NCBI GenBank assembly: GCA_964030475.1
Contig: CAXIPT010000003.1
Span: forward strand, 9,412,977 to 9,476,976
Length of the DNA: 64,000 nucleotides
Reading direction: 5' to 3'
From: Tethya wilhelma
Taxonomy: Eukaryota > Porifera > Demospongiae > Tethyida > Tethyidae
Shown: positions 1 to 41,971 of the stretch, piece by piece
Layout: the number at the start of each line of letters is the position of its first letter
Position numbering within the stretch: position 1 is the first letter of the stretch
Translations under genes and position numbers: made by a program
The notes under the pieces: model-generated
Told to the model about the DNA's origin: nothing
Database searches by the model: none
Seen by the model: the letters and a program-made list of their open reading frames with translations, nothing else

Positions 1-2684
1 TCACCCCCGAACCAGGTGTTGATAAATGATCAATGATCCTTTGAGCATCAGAGTAGGTCTCTGGACGCACAGTGACTGTCATACTTCGAGCAAGTTGTAC
101 GTTAGGTTGGATGAAACCAACAATCCGTCGACTGGATTCAACTGCTGAGTAGCTACTCTGATTCCAGCTCAATGATACTACTATATGTACAAGAAAAGAA
201 CAAATTTTAAACACATGACAATTGTACATGCACACACAAAAAAATTATACATTAACTAATAATTATTATTGTTAATTCAGGTAATTAATACAAAGCTATA
301 ATGAGGTTAATAATTAAAATATTTTTAGTCGTGCACATGACAATAGCTGTATTAATAATACATGTGGCGTCAGTGATGGTCACAGTCACTTCATCTCTCA
401 GAAAAACTCCAGGAGGTAACGCTCCTTGTACTACTGCCAGCCTGAGGGTAAAGGTTTCATCTCCTTCCAGACCAATCTGATCAATTTTGCCTTGTAAGCA
501 AACAGCAGCTGAGTAATCAGGGTCCACGAGAAGTTTTGAACCATCAACAGGATTGTAGTCGTCCCCAGCTATTATAATAATTTTATAGTGTACAAAGGAA
601 ATGTGCATAAAATTAATATATAAATATGTAGTAAAATTAATGGTTTAAGTCTATTGAGTCTGGTCATGATGCATAGTTAGAAACTTAATCATGTTCTACA
701 TGAACTGCCATAATTTTAATTATAACCATAGGAACCTTAGAACAGATGGTTTATGGTCTAGAGTGCAGCCATGTATCTGGTAGTTACAATCATAGGAACC
801 TTAAAACAGATGGTTTGTGCAGCTGGCTTGTATAAATATATAATTATACTAAATCATGCAACTATTGTTATGGTGGTTAGAACATTATGTTTTAACTTCC
901 ATGCAGGGTAGTTATAATCATAGGAACCTTAGAACAGATGGTTTGTGCAGCTGGCTTGTATATACTAAGTCATGCAACTATTGTTATGGTGGTTACAACA
1001 TTATGTTTTAACTTCCATGCAGGGTAGTTATAATCATAGGAACCTTAGAACAGATGGTTTGTGCAGCTGGCTTGTATATACTAAGTCATGCAACTATTGT
1101 TATGGTGGTTACAGCATTATGTTTTAACTTCCATGCATGGTATACTTATAATCATAGGAACCTTAGAACATGCAATTAATGGGTATACCATAATATTATT
1201 GTTATAGCCATTGTTCTAACCTAATAGGCAGCTAAAGTACAAACTAAAATAATATTACAATGTCATACATTGTATAGGCAATACCTTAAGTTTGGCAGTT
1301 TAGTCTGTATAGTTAATGTAATGCACACTTATAGGATTGAACATGCAGTGATTGTATAAAATAGTCACCTGTAGCTGTTCCTTGGAGATCATGGACGAGA
1401 AGATGTAGAGTCGGGAAACTAAAATACCCTTTAACACGACCAACTGTAATGTGTTTGAGTTCGTCTGTCTCGGTTAAACTAAACTCCGTTCTCTGCCATC
1501 CGATGACTATAGAATATTATACATGTATATAGTCATATACAACATGAGAATATATAGTGACAACTAGGCATTGATCGATGTAAACAATGACATGCCTACA
1601 TTTATTCCTGTTTGCATGCCTTTAGAGACCCGCCTGGCTTTAAGTGATTCCCAAAAAGGAGCTAAATTATGCTAGCATAATTAGAATAATACTTTGTTGC
1701 TTGAAAATTCTGGAGCATAATGTGGGAATAATTGGTAGAAATTTCTCTCAGATTAGGTAATGGTCACCATTATTACTGTATATAGAAAGTGTGTTTTCAT
1801 AACCATAAAATTCTTTTTCTTGAGCACAAATCTTTGTATAGAGGACTATATATGATCACCAACAGTGACCAACTGCATCGCTTATACTATACTGTACAGC
1901 AACTAAAATTGTTGTACCTCTTTAAACTTCATGTATAATTATTCAGTAATAGGTGACCTGCTGAGCATAATGGGCACAATCTTTAGGCATAAAAGAACAG
2001 GAGATATGAAAAGCATAATTTATCAATGCCTAGTGACAATTAAGCTCCAAGCACATAATGTCATGATTGATTGTAAATACAATGAGCTATAATAAGTAAT
2101 ACGGATGTTAATTTTAATTACCTTTACACTCAACACACGATCCATCCATTGTCCTGTAGGCCACGGGTCTGTTAATAACTCCAATACAACAGTCCCTAGA
2201 GTTAGAAACCATTTCAGAATAACGTATTGGTGCTGAGGAACAATCATCAGTGGGATAGCAGCCACTGATGGGTTCACCTGACTCCTGAGAGTAACCTGAA
2301 ACACCATGTATAAGTTACAATGCATAAGCAATAATTATACATTGCATAATAATTATTGTTGTCACTATTGCATTAATATATGATTATAATAATTATTGTT
2401 CCGGTGTGAGTGCATTAATTTGTAATTAATTTTTATACACTTTTTTCCTACTAGCTTGTTTAATATCATATACTAGTAAAAGCTACTAGAAGCCTATAAA
2501 ATGATCAGTCAGTGATGTGTAGAACAAGGCAGAATGAAAAAAATAAATACAACAACAAAAACAGAATGTGATGAGTCCATAATTTTTTCGCAATGAATTA
2601 TTATAAGAAACACTTACCAGTAGCGCACAGAGCAGACCAAATAGCACACACCAAAAGAACTCCTTTCGTATAAGAAGTCGCCAT
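1..2684 (-). CDS. Secreted Calx-beta-type repeat protein, 5' part (gene continues past left edge)
   Basis: Five coding exons fit without a break: 2618-2684, 2122-2295, 1369-1506, 362-568 and 1-177. Every internal junction is phase 1 with GT/AG sites. Exon 1 starts MATSYTKGVLLVCAIWSALC, a clear signal peptide. Exon 2 is cysteine-rich (GCYPTDDC, RDCCIG, CVEC), resembling the small Cys module that precedes Calx-beta-like repeats in sponge and cnidarian secreted proteins. Exons 3 and 4 together make one Calx-beta-like repeat ending GDETFTLRLAVVQG and VTVTITDAT. Exon 5 opens the next repeat (LSLSWNQSSYSAVES). Uniform phase-1 symmetric exons are typical of shuffled extracellular modules. The protein is probably secreted or membrane-anchored; the C-terminus is outside the window and the ligand is unknown. 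The family call rests on pattern recognition only. Confidence 0.72.
720..1170. repeat. Tandem repeat, about 116-128 bp unit, four to five copies
   Basis: Units starting with ATAATCATAGGAACCTTAGA recur near positions 722, 786, 914, 1030 and 1148. The units at 914 and 1030 are nearly identical. The outer ones are shortened or carry small insertions. The array lies inside intron 3 of the Calx-beta gene, between exons 1369-1506 and 362-568. Confidence 0.85.
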
Positions 2685-3280
2685 GACTATTGATTTAAAC
2701 AATGTACGCTGTGGCTGAACCAGGCTCTAGACTACGAACAGGCGATGCGAGCATGCGCACTATATATCATGTGTCCTCACGTGACGTGGGCGTCCCAATT
2801 AATGCGATATATGCGCATAGCGCATATGCAATGCGGACACGCTGACCTTTTGGTAGTGAGGTCACTAATTAGAAATTGCCAGACTGGCATACAGAATTAA
2901 AGACTCTAAAAAGAAACGCTTGACTCTGGCATGCTATAATTACTGTGCTTGCAGGTATAGATTATAACAGTTGTCACTATTACCCTTATTATTAAGTATA
3001 ATACACACAATGTCATGCATGCATGTAAATCTAGACTTGAAATGTGAATCAACTTTGTACAATTTTAATATAATTAATATTGAAGTAGCAGAAATTACTA
3101 CAACAGGATGATGTGATATATAGCTTGATGAAAAATTATAGTTAAAATGGGCTATTAAATGGATTAAGGTCAAACGTTGCAGTAAAATAAAAAAGATATA
3201 ATGGATGTACGTCACAGCTAGAGACTAAAACTCAAAGATTGGAATATTTATGATGCATGTGTGCTTGATCAAAATTAATG
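2685..3280. other. Intergenic: Calx-beta promoter and KDM7 3' flank
   Basis: Near 2750-2840 there is a cluster of GC-containing palindromic words (GAGCATGCGCA at 2750-2760, then GCGCATAGCGCATATGC), similar to NRF1-type sites. This lies just upstream of the minus-strand start at 2684. The rest is AT-rich and holds no coding exon that I can support. KDM7 transcripts should end here. Confidence 0.5.
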
Positions 3281-33170
<29,890 letters not shown>

Positions 33171-33413
33171 CCCAATTCTCGATATGTTTTTGAATTTCTT
33201 TTTTTGATGAGGTCAGCAGAGGTTGAACTTAATGAATGGGCGTGCCTACTCATTGCCCAACCTACTCGTGCAAAAATCAGCAAAGCTTTCTTCAAAATAA
33301 ATTATATTCTTTTCCTGAGACATTCAGTGGGATTAGAAACTTCAAGGTAACCTTGTTCAAGTGGATGCTGCAGCTAGTCTTCAAATGATCATGTGCAGTT
33401 CTACAAAACCAAG
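33171..33413. promoter_or_regulatory. Shared head-to-head promoter region of KDM7 and the cadherin gene
   Basis: The KDM7 start codon (33170, minus) and the cadherin start codon (33414, plus) are only 243 bases apart, so both promoters and both 5' leaders must fit here. A GC-box-like GGGCGTG lies near 33240. No TATA box is obvious. Bidirectional control is an inference from the spacing. Confidence 0.6.
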
Positions 33414-36400
33414 ATGAGGCTGAGTAATTGTATGTGGGATTGTACGAGATCAAAGGGATCATTTATAGCATTTCTGATTCTCAAGATTGCCGCAATTGTC
33501 TCAGGTGAGCTGTGCAGAATATAATGTATAAATAGTCATGCATGTTAATAGATAGTTGGCCATGTCATCTGTGCTAGCTGGACAGCAGTTGCCACATGAT
33601 GTCACTGATATTCTTTCCATAATTTGACATAACTTTCATGATTTTCATACTGCACTCTGTCATTCATTATTGCATATTATAACAGATATAGTGTCTTGTG
33701 ATTCAGTACAAACATCAGCATAGCATTGTAACTAGATACATAAAGTATGATCATAAAGCATGCATGCAGTATACTGACTTGTGTTGTAAGTCAGGCTTGT
33801 TTAATAAACTTGTTTTGCCTTGGGAGATCAACCAAGCACATTCTCACCAACCAAGCACATTCTTGTACAGTCATGTTTGAGCAATAGTTGTGCACCACAA
33901 TCTTATTTTGTGCCCATTAAATCTTGACAGCTATATACCCTGACTCCCCATGGGTCTATGATGCATTTTAACTCAGAAGTATTAACAAAATTCATATTGG
34001 CTTGTGGGAGCATAGCACTGTGCTGACAACAGTACTAGTCCATGTAGAAGCTAATTCATGACATACCCCCTTGGGTGAGAGGCAACCATAACTCTCATTA
34101 ACTTCAACCATATTAGGAAGAACTGTGTGACCTTATCCCACTTTAACATGCATTCAAGTGCATTATCCATTAACACATACTCTATAGATATGGCTGACTG
34201 CAATACAGTTTCAAGGCTAAAGATATGCATATTTCTTGTTACCATAACTATAAATGTTATGGTACCAATGATATGTTAATTTTGTCTCCCTTTTTCCCAC
34301 AATGTCATGTATATTGCCTTTTATTCTTGTAGTTGTGACAAGATCTTCAGATGCTATGTGCACTGTGTCGTGTCCCTTGTGCCCATGTTTCACAAACGCT
34401 CCCTACAACATAAGCATTGCAGAGAACCTACCAATCGGACATACCATCACAACACTCACTGCTGATGACCCAGACTCCACTGACCTCGAATACTCCATAC
34501 ATGCCATGTCGACTGATGCCTTCAACATTGATCTTCACAGTGGTGCGCTCACTGTGGCAACAGAGCTCGACTTTGAATCCAATCCGGTCTATCATTTTCG
34601 TGTTCAAGCCAGTGATGAAATGAGACAGCGAGGTTTGGCAGATGTCACAATCAATCTCATGAACCTGAACGAGTATCCACCGCAATGTGCTTCAAGTGTC
34701 ATGTATTATTCAACCACTGAAGGACTCACGAGGGATACGTTTTACCTTCCGACTTGCACGGATGCAGATCAACCTGACAATCCGCAAATTTCTTACAGGA
34801 TTGTTTCCGGTAATGATGATGGTAATTTTGCTATCAATCAGACCAACGGTAGTCTTTCACTGGCAACAACTCTTGATTATGAGACACAAACTCTCTACCA
34901 GCTCGAGATAGCAGCCTGTGATGAAAATGGTGGCAGTGGATCACTAAATACTACTGTGACTGCTGTCATCTCAGTCCTGCCTGTGAATGAGTTTACGCCA
35001 GCTTTCACTTCATCTCAGTTTACGTTCACAGTGTCAGAAACTGCCGACATCAGCACCACAATTGATCGCGTAACTGCTTCAGACGATGACTCGGGCGATG
35101 ATGGAACAATAGCATACTCCTTTGGATCAAACCCTCCTGATGTATTTGCTATTGACTCTCTTACCGGTGATATCATTCTCACGAGATCGCTTGATTTTGA
35201 AGCAGTAGGATCGTACCAGTTCACAGTAGTTGCCACAGATAGTTCGAGCGTTGAGTCTGAAAGGAGATCATTGTCAGGTACTGTGGTTGTCACAGTGCAA
35301 GATGAAAACGATAACCACCCGATGTTCTCTCAGTCTGTCTACTCTGCTCGTGTGAGAGAAGATACACTCGTAAATGACCAAGTCACTACCATCTCGTGTT
35401 CAGATTTGGACAGTATTGATAATGTCACATACTCCATCTCACAAGGCAATATTGACTCCAAGTTCACCATTGATGCACAAACAGGTACAATTTCGCTCAT
35501 GAATACTCTAGACTTTGACGACACATCCCAAGCACAGCACTTTGAGATGATCATTCAATGTACTGAAAGCAGTACCCCTAGAGTGACAGTTGAAGCTTTG
35601 GTTATCATTGAAGTAACAAGTTATGACGAGTTTTATCCCGATCCTGGTTTTGAGTATCGTGCCACTGTCAGTGAAAGTATGGCATCGGGCTCTTCCATTC
35701 TTCATGTCCAAGGTCGTGACCGAGATCAAGGTCCAGGGGGACTCCTACACTACTCACTGAATGACAACACCCCTGCTTGTCCTCAGAACTTGCACATTGA
35801 TGCTCTATCGGGCATTCTTTATCTCTTGTCTCCTTTTGACTACGAGGAGCCCCCATATGGCTCTCACACTATCATGTGTACAGTCACTGTATCAGATTCA
35901 GAGCATTCAGCCGAAGCAGATATCATTTTGACTCTTGAGAATGTGAATGATGTACGACCGGTATGCGATCCTAGTGTGTATGCTGTGAATGTGTCTGAGA
36001 ATGCTTCAATTGGAGAGGAAATTCTCAGCTTGTCTTGTTCTGATGCTGACTCTCCAAATCTACAGTACACAATGCTACAAAGCAATGCAAATCCATTCCA
36101 GATAAGTTCGACAGGTGTAATAACAGTCACTGAAGCCCTCGACTTTGAAACACAACAATTTTATGATATCACTATTGAAGTTTCAGATGACGACTTCTCC
36201 ATCAATGTAACCGTTCATATCTCAGTAACAGGCGTCAATGAACATTTACCGGTCTTTCCAACCAGTACACTTGAATGCAGTGTAAGTGAGGACTCCAGCA
36301 TTGGCTCCATCGTGTGTACGGTGACAGCTGCTGATGGAGACATTGGAGAGGATGGAATCATAAACTATCAGATTACAAATAGCAGTAGTGAAGCTCTTCA

Positions 36401-39400
36401 AATGTTCCTCATTGATCAAACTTCTGGACATATTCATCTTGTTCAGAACCTTGACTATGAGATCGACAGAAATTATAGCCTAATTGTTGTAGCTAATGAC
36501 AGGGGTACACCCTCACTTAGTGGGTCCATTCTGGTGTACATACAAGTCATTGATGTGAACGATAATCCTCCACAAATGGATGTGCAGCTATTCTACTCAG
36601 TATCTGAAGATACTCCTCCCAATAGTGCAGTCAGCACTATAAGCTGTATTGATGCTGACAGTGGGAGCAATGCTCAAACTAACTTACAAATGAGCAGCTT
36701 GTTCCTCGTCTATCCTAATGGTACCGAACAACCTGCACGCCTTTGGCTGTTTTCGATCAATTCCACTTCTGGTGAGTTGACTCTTACTGGCATCTTAGAT
36801 TACGAATATGTCCAGTCATACAGACTCTCTATTATTTGCCGAGATTCAGGCACTCCTGTTCATGCAACTTTCAGTACTGTGACCATCCAGGTGCTCCCAA
36901 TCAATGAATATACTCCTCAATTCACTGAATCGAGTTTTCAACTGAATGTCGAAGAACTAACAGCTATTGGAACTTCACTCATGACATTTTCGGCCTCTGA
37001 TGAAGATGGTGGTATCGATGGAGAGATAAGATACTCAATCTCACCTGGAAATAATGTTCCTTTTGCCATCAGCCAAGATAGTGGTGTGCTCACTGTTTAT
37101 AATAGTCTAAATTGTAGTGATAGTCAGGTATACAACTTTACCATTGAAGCAAGAGATGGTGGCACTCCTTCACTGCAAACTGGTGCACTTGTTACTGTGA
37201 ACATAGTCCATTGTCACTTGGGGGAACTCTTTGCATTGCAAAGTGTGTATACAGCTAATGTCTCTGAGAATGCTCCTACTGGAACTCCTGTGTTAACAGT
37301 CACGTGTAACAGCACCCGGGCCTTTATTCCAAGTTTATCACCCCCATCGTATCAGATACTCTCCAGCAGTATCGACACTTTTCAGATTGATTCAAACACT
37401 GGAGAAATAACTGTCAGAAATTCGCCCGATTTTGAAGATCGTTCATCCTACATGCTTCAAGTTCAATGCTCTGATCCCCACAATCTGAACATATCAGCAG
37501 TCCTTACAGTGTACATAATAACAATGCCACTCAATGAACACACACCAATATTCAACCAATCCTCGTATACAGTTAGCATCAATGAAGACACTATAATTGG
37601 GACAAGAGTGGCACAAATTCAAGCTACTGATGCAGACAGTGGAAGAGATGGTGACTTGTCGTATTCCATACAAGACAATGCTCAAGCATTCACTGTCAAT
37701 CCTCTATCAGGTGAACTTTATCTTTCTGCTTCTTTGGACCATGAAAGAATCAATGAACTCACACTAAACATCACTGCCCAAGACAATCCTTCTGATAGTA
37801 CCTCAGGACCACTCTCATCATCTAGTCAGGTCAGAATTATTGTTCTTGACTCCAACGACAACTGGCCTGTTTGTGAGAGAACAGTCTACCACTTGATTGT
37901 TTCACCCAATGCTCCAGTACCAAGGATAATTCTTGAAAGTCTCAATTGCAGTGATGCTGATCTGGGAGCAAATTCGCTTCTCGAGTACTCCATCAGTGAT
38001 GAGACGTTTTTGAATGTGTTTTCAGTCCATAGAACTTTGGGCCAACTCACATTAGAGAGTGAATTAGACCCAAGTGATTCGCCAATACATCATATTCCCA
38101 TCACTGTTCACGATTCAGGAACTCCTTCGTTTTCAATTTCTGTACTTGTGGTGATCGAGGTTCAAGAGCCTGACTTTCACTCATCTGAGCCTGGTGAGGA
38201 TTATCACTCTTTGGTGGAAGCAGAAGGACTCTTAAATTCAGTGTCAATCACTTTACACGACTTCTCCAAAACATTGGTAAACAAATAAACTGTAATTGGT
38301 GACAATAATGTAATATTCTTTATTATTTTGCTTTTTATTATTTTAGTGGGAAGAAAGAAATAATGCAAAGAACAGTTTTCAAGATGCCATTGCTCGTAGT
38401 GTGACTGATTATTGTGCTCTTCTTCCTGAGGCGTGTTCACTGGAATCTGGTTGTGCTCAATTTTTCGGGTAAATGAGAGGGTTTATTAGAATGTGTATAC
38501 ATGCATGCTTTATTTTTGACAAATCTGAACTTACTATGCAGTCATTCTAGCAATAAAAGAAGGAGAAAAAGAAATGACCACCACTATATCAGTTTCTCTA
38601 ACATTAGCATAGAAGTTCTTCCGGACATTACTGAAGTTTCTTCATCTTCACTTGAAACATCAGCTCTTGAAGTATCGTCAGAAACTGTTTCACTCCAAGT
38701 GCGATTCTATGTTGTACTTCCAGAGTCTGCAAGCAGGTCACCATACAGAGAGACCAACTATGTTGTCCCACGAGCTACACTGACAAAGATTGTTGAGCAG
38801 GATGAGAGAGTCATTGAAGCAATCGTTAGAGACAGTGTGTCTCCTTACTTGACAGTCACACGACTCACACCAGTGAACGGTTGGCTGGTGTCTGCATCAG
38901 TGCTGTTGGTGATTAGTGCTATTCTTGCCAGCGTAATTCTCATTGCTGGAATTGCTGCTGTGGTCTATAAATACAAACAAAGGTAAGTTTAAGGCAGTCA
39001 GTACCAGGCGTGCAGTGTGTGTTTGTTCATGTTTGTATGAATGTACTTAGTATTGGCATTTTTGTCCTGTACTTTGATCTGTAAGTGGAAAAGATCTCAG
39101 CTGATTTACAAGCTAACATTGTGTGCAATCACTTTTGTTTATTCAGGCAAAGCAAGAAGATCAAAGTAGTTCCTCTCAACAGTAACAGAATCACCAGTCC
39201 TTCTACGAACCACAACAGGCCGACTGTCACACATCAACAGCAGCCTCCACACCCAAGAACTAGATCTAGATCTAGTAGTATTACCAAGCTTGACAGTTTG
39301 CCCAACCATTTGCACTTCCTTAGAAGAAATAAAAGCAACACAAGTAACAGTACCACATGCGGAATTATTCGTAGAGATTCAGAAACTAGTCCCCTCAGTG

Positions 39401-39687
39401 ATGACGGCTTATCAGATGTTTCAGAAATCTCTCTGGACAACGAAGAAGCATCTATGGAGAACAATGCAAGTAGCAAGAACAGTCAGCTATCAGAGAGTCA
39501 AGGACTGTCTAGTGGATTTAGTGATTCACTGAATACAGATTTTGTGATGAGACAAGCTAGTAAGAGGCCTGAGCGTGAGTTTGGTGATGATTTCACAGAT
39601 AATTTTCCATTCTCTTCTCCTCGGAAGCCTCTTCAAAGAGTAACCATTCCAAAATGGTCTATTTCTTATGGTAGTAGACCAAAGTGA
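33414..39687 (+). CDS. Cadherin with about 12 EC repeats, single TM and a unique cytoplasmic tail
   Basis: Five exons: 33414-33504 (signal peptide ending FIAFLILKIAAIVS), 34333-38276, 38347-38468, 38542-38982 and 39147-39687. Phases agree and give 1712 aa. One 3.9-kb exon carries about twelve cadherin repeats. They are marked by AENLPIGHTI/SENAPTGTPV starts, DADSG, LDFE/LDYE words and linkers such as DENDNHP, DVNDNPP and DSNDNWP; several linkers are the weaker NEYTP or NEFTP form. No EGF, LamG or FN3 module is seen. A basic NKRRRKRN stretch (a furin-like site) lies between the repeats and the transmembrane helix (LVISAILASVILIAGIAAVV). The Ser-rich tail of about 180 aa has no catenin-binding motif that I recognise. 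Its role should be cell-surface adhesion. Intron 1 (33505-34332) holds nothing that I can identify. Confidence 0.88.
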
Positions 39688-39746
39688 CAGTCATGTTTGT
39701 AGTGAATTTTGTGTTGTATGTGACTAATGATCATTAATTCATTCAT

Positions 39747-39792
39747 GTTTTACCGCCAAAAAAAATCATACACGACATTTTGAGCATGCGCA
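39747..39792 (+). promoter_or_regulatory. Conserved promoter block of cathepsin C copy 1
   Basis: GTTTTACCGCCAAAA, an E2F-like CGCCAAAA word, is followed about 22 bases later by TTTTGAGCATGCGCA, an NRF1-like word. The same pair with the same spacing precedes copy 2 at 41878-41924, although the sequence between and around is diverged, which suggests functional constraint. Confidence 0.6.
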
Positions 39793-39877
39793 GTAGGACT
39801 CAAAGTCACGAGTACCAAGTATGAAGTGACGGTGAAAGCTGAATCAGCAGATATTGAGAATCGCAGTGACTGAGATG

Positions 39878-41245
39878 ATGGACAAACTACTTTTGACCGC
39901 AGTTCTTGCAGCTCTTCTATCGACTGCTTTAGCCGATACACCTGCGAATTGCACCTACGGGGACATTGCAGGGACGTGGATCTTTCATTTGGGTGAAACT
40001 GGCCACACTGGTGATGTTGATTGTACAGAATTTACCCCAACTTCCACTCTCAAGGTTGACCTGACCTTTCCTGACAGGGCAGTGGACGAGCGAGGCAATA
40101 AGGGGTTTTGGACATTGATTTACAATCAAGGATTTGAAGTGGTGATTGGTAACCATAAATATTTTGCTTTCTCCAACTACACTAAGATCAATTCCACTGC
40201 TGCCATTAGTCACTGTGATTCCACATTCCATGGCTGGTCACATGACCTCTGGGACCACAACTGGGCATGCTATTTTGGAGTGAAGCAACCCAGTGAAGGA
40301 CTTAGTAAAACTGAACCAAAAATTGCAACATATCCGATCCTCAAACTTAACCGAAAATATGTAAAGAATGAGGACTTTGTGAATGAGATCAATGCTAAAA
40401 CCAACCTGTGGAAGGCCGTACATTATCCAGAGCTTGAAACAATGACACTTGAAGATCGTCTTCAAAGAGCCGGTGGAGTGCCCAAATATGGACGGTTCCC
40501 ATTTCCCGGTAGTGCTACTATTGATGAGAAAACTCGCCTAGCTGCTAGTAAGCTCCCCTCTAGCTTTGACTGGAGGGATGTGGATGGTGTCAACTATGTC
40601 TCTCCCATCAGGGACCAAGGACAGTGTGGTAGTTGCTATTCCTTTGCTTCGATGGCAATGCTTGAAGCGAGAGTTCGTGTCATGACAAATAACAAACTCC
40701 AACCGGTATTCTCTCCGCAAGATGTCATTGGTTGTTCGAATTATGCTCAAGGTTGTGATGGGGGATTTCCCTACCTGGTTGCTGGTAAATATGCTGAAGA
40801 TTATGGTGTAGTTTCGGAAGATTGTTTCCCGTACCTTGGACACAATACCAAATGTAACGAAAAATCAGACTGCCTACGATGGCATGCCACAGACTATCAC
40901 TACATCGGAGGTTTCTATGGAGCCACGAATGACGAACTAATGCGTCTCGAACTGGTCAAGAACGGTCCCATTGCTGTCGGCTTTGAAGTGCTCAGTGATT
41001 TCACCCACTACAAGAGTGGCATTTACCATCACACTGGTTTGGAGGACTCCTTCAATCCGTGGGTAGTGACCAACCACAATGTGCTGGTGGTCGGGTATGG
41101 AGAGGAATTGGGAACGAAGTACTGGATTGTCAAGAACAGCTGGGGTGAGAAGTGGGGTGAAAATGGTTACTTTAAGATCTTGAGAGGAGTGGATGAAGAA
41201 GGGATTGAGAGCTTAGCTGTGGCTGTTACACCAGTGCTGCCTTGA
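39878..41245 (+). CDS. CTSC: Cathepsin C (dipeptidyl peptidase I), copy 1, intronless
   Basis: 455 aa from the MDKLLL start shared with copy 2; in-frame ATGs at 39854 and 39875 are possible alternatives. Signal peptide MDKLLLTAVLAALLSTALA, then the exclusion domain beginning DTPANCTYGDIAGTW, whose N-terminal Asp defines dipeptidyl-peptidase activity in this family. Propeptide-like segment, then the papain-fold domain: catalytic Cys253 (QCGSCYSF), His400 (TNHNVLVVGYG) and Asn420 (KNSWGEKWG). It removes dipeptides from N-termini in lysosomes. One exon, whereas vertebrate CTSC has several introns. Copy 2 lies about 730 bases downstream in the same direction. The residue after the active His is Asn, not the usual Ala seen in copy 2. 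Confidence 0.93.
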   Translation: MDKLLLTAVLAALLSTALADTPANCTYGDIAGTWIFHLGETGHTGDVDCTEFTPTSTLKVDLTFPDRAVDERGNKGFWTLIYNQGFEVVIGNHKYFAFSNYTKINSTAAISHCDSTFHGWSHDLWDHNWACYFGVKQPSEGLSKTEPKIATYPILKLNRKYVKNEDFVNEINAKTNLWKAVHYPELETMTLEDRLQRAGGVPKYGRFPFPGSATIDEKTRLAASKLPSSFDWRDVDGVNYVSPIRDQGQCGSCYSFASMAMLEARVRVMTNNKLQPVFSPQDVIGCSNYAQGCDGGFPYLVAGKYAEDYGVVSEDCFPYLGHNTKCNEKSDCLRWHATDYHYIGGFYGATNDELMRLELVKNGPIAVGFEVLSDFTHYKSGIYHHTGLEDSFNPWVVTNHNVLVVGYGEELGTKYWIVKNSWGEKWGENGYFKILRGVDEEGIESLAVAVTPVLP

Positions 41246-41877
41246 TCATGAACACCAGACTATACACTGAAGTTAATGTTAAATTTTTATTTATCTAGTT
41301 GACTGTATATAGGCCTAAGTACTTACTTGTTAAAAAATTAATCTAACTTCCCTCCTATTTTGTGTCATGCACAATATAATTATTGTACAATGTGCTAAGT
41401 TAAAATTTATTGAAAAAAATCTTGAGATCTATTAATGGAGATTTGAAGTTTGAACCCAGGTCTTTCAAACTCAGTGGGGTAGAGAATAGCAGTACAGTAT
41501 ACACTGCTATTCATAGACACTAGTCGACTAAAATAACTATTAAAATTATTTTTGCTGACTTGTATAAGCACAGTAATTTCAGTAATGAATATATTTGTTG
41601 TACAGCAGGATAATAATTATTATTGATGTATGCATGACTATAATTATGTAGAGCGTACATTATATTTGCATATAGACCTACAATAATGAACGTGCAAGAC
41701 ATTGTACAGCAATATACTAAGTATAGCTAGATGTTCATCCTTGGGAAAGATCAATGCCAACAATGAAAAATAATTAATGCCAAAAATATACTAACTGTTA
41801 ACTGTCCTGCAGAAAATCACAGTAATATGGTCAAGTGATAGTCATGTGTTGTGCAATAATTTTGTTTGTGCATAGAT
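41246..41877. other. Spacer between the cathepsin C copies with a SINE remnant
   Basis: A decayed reverse-oriented piece of the tRNA-derived SINE (AAGTTTGAACCCAGGTCTTT, then TAGAGAATAGCAGT) lies at about 41440-41500. The remainder is AT-rich 3' and 5' flank. Confidence 0.55.
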
Positions 41878-41924
41878 GTTTTACCGCCAAAAATTTATGA
41901 ATCTTGGCGTTTTGAGCATGCGCA
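41878..41924 (+). promoter_or_regulatory. Conserved promoter block of cathepsin C copy 2
   Basis: GTTTTACCGCCAAAA and TTTTGAGCATGCGCA repeat the arrangement found 5' of copy 1, about 50 bases upstream of the start codon. Confidence 0.6.
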
Positions 41925-41971
41925 CGATGGTCACGAGCACATCGTGACAAAATTATACAGCCTTGGAAATT

